In this document: one piece after another, positions 63,038 through 64,000 of the stretch
How positions within the stretch are numbered: position 1 is the stretch's first letter
How the letters are laid out: every line of letters begins with the position of its first letter
Source: Bubalus kerabau
Lineage: Eukaryota > Chordata > Mammalia > Artiodactyla > Bovidae
Assembly (NCBI RefSeq): GCF_029407905.1
Contig: NC_073627.1
Coordinates: forward strand, 140,815,697-140,879,696
Length of the DNA stretch: 64,000 nucleotides
Direction: 5' to 3'
Notes under the pieces: generated by a model
The model's database searches: none
Told to the model about the DNA's origin: nothing
The model's input: only the letters and a program-made list of their open reading frames with translations
Position numbers and translations under genes: made by a program

Positions 63038-63754
63038 GACTCTTTGGGCCACCATAAATCCACTCAACAATGCTCATGTAATCAGCCCTACTACGTGCCA
63101 GGGATTGCCTAGGCTGGACTTCATCTCCAAGCGACCCAAACATGTAAGACTCCCATTTCCCTTTAAAAGCTGGAAAAGAAAACATAAACTTGTCTTCCAT
63201 CTTGTTGCAGGAGATGAGTCAGCAGAACAGGAAATTCTCCTCGCACAAGCCCTTCTGATCCTGTGGGCTGGGTGTGTGTGGTATCGAGCAAGGGCTGGGA
63301 AGGGAACCGGCTTCTCTCCTAGAACCACTTTGAAAGGTGAACAATGCAAGTTGGCCAGGATGCTTGGAAGCATCGACACACACCTCACCAATTAAAATGG
63401 TCCCAACATGTTTGGGGGAAAGCTGAAGGGCTTTCTAATTAGGAGCGGGACAAATAAGGAAACTAGCTGTTGCCAAAGTCTAGGTGACTTCAGGATGAGA
63501 GGTTGGAGGAGTTACCTCCTGTGAAAACTGAAAATGCACCTGAGCAGCAAACACAGAATGTTTGAGGGAAAAACCCTTTAAAGCAGGGTTCAAGGAAGTC
63601 CCTTACATGCCACCAAAGTGGTGCAATTAGGCACGCAGTGGTGAATTACAGAAGGAAGGGGAGCTGTGGGCACTGGAACTGCCCTACCGTCTGGGGCCTG
63701 ATCTCTTAACAACAGAGCAAAGTCCACAGAGAGGACCCAAGCTGCTGCCGAGGC
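63038..63754. other. Single-copy DNA, nothing recognised
   Basis: No repeat recognised. Overlapping frames of about 100 codons on both strands (63074-63395) have no known domain. A 'TTGTTGCAG' at 63202-63210 looks like a splice acceptor, but no supporting exon structure is visible. Confidence 0.45.
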
Positions 63755-63880
63755 TCCACTCCTCGCCAGCTGTGAGCCTGGGAATAAGTCATTTAATCTC
63801 TGCCGGCCCCAGTTTTCTCCTCCGCAGAAAGAAAGTTAAACATGATAAGCTCTTCCATCTCTAAAATATTGTTTTAGAAT
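63755..63880 (+). repeat. MIR SINE
   Basis: 'CCAGCTGTGAGCCTGGGAAT', 'AAGTCATTTAATCTCTGCC' and 'CCCAGTTTTCTCCTCCGCAG' fit sense MIR. Confidence 0.75.
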
Positions 63881-64000
63881 ATTGTTTTAAAATATTGCAG
63901 CTCCTCTGCAAATGCAAATAGATTGAGCATTAACTCTACTTTTTCCTTGCCTTTCATTACTTTTCCAATGAGATCATGAGGGCTGTTAGCAAAAGCAGGA

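Noticed and set aside
63074..63395. Possible exon with a splice-acceptor-like TTGTTGCAG
   Set aside because: One acceptor-like string without a donor, conserved protein or reading-frame support is not enough.

Overview
This is a window of ruminant (most likely bovid) nuclear genome. The evidence is its repeat content: the ruminant SINEs Bov-tA and Bov-A2, cetartiodactyl CHR-type tRNA-Glu SINEs, several copies of the RTE-clade LINE BovB, 3' ends typical of bovine L1, a ruminant mariner MITE, and a BTLTR1-like class II endogenous retrovirus LTR. Old mammalian repeats (MIR, L2, MER1/MER5-type hAT elements, old L1) fill much of the rest. Family names come from memory of the consensus sequences; no database was searched.

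I found no gene that I can defend: no multi-exon structure, no recognisable host protein, no functional tRNA or rRNA gene, and no prokaryotic-style feature. The long open frames are almost all fragments of LINE ORFs or antisense and chance frames through SINEs. The only recognisable protein remnants are the BovB endonuclease/reverse transcriptase in several decayed copies and the C-terminus of one L1 ORF2. The window therefore reads as intergenic or intronic DNA.

Layout. 1-7250: mostly single-copy DNA with scattered MIR, CHR, Bov-tA and BovB ends; 4967-7251 is the first long repeat-free stretch. 7252-17900: a mariner MITE, many SINEs, an L2 element in two pieces and a 50-base tandem duplication. 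17923-23790: two BovB copies in opposite orientation, the plus-strand copy split by an L1. 24281-28750: a MER1-like hAT with its target duplication, AT-rich unique DNA, L2, and a 93-base tandem duplication. 28752-30125: a BovB with the hallmarks of twin priming. 33590-37130: an L1 tail holding two BovB copies, one of which holds a Bov-A2. 37570-47868: mixed SINEs, L2, L1 and MIR. 47869-49652: an inverted repeat with arms of about 285 bases around an L1. 50225-64000: AT-rich unique DNA, an ERV LTR at 53513-53996, a Bov-A2 insertion carrying 220 bases of extra 5' sequence, and more SINEs.

What connects the parts is retrotransposition. BovB and L1 encode the machinery that also mobilises Bov-tA, Bov-A2 and CHR elements, and the nesting order with target-site duplications (TSDs) allows relative dating. 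The most unusual items are the twin-primed BovB, the Bov-A2 with a possible 5' transduction, a 47-base tailless tRNA-half insertion with a 14-base TSD, and the inverted repeat. None of these is evidence for an undescribed gene system.
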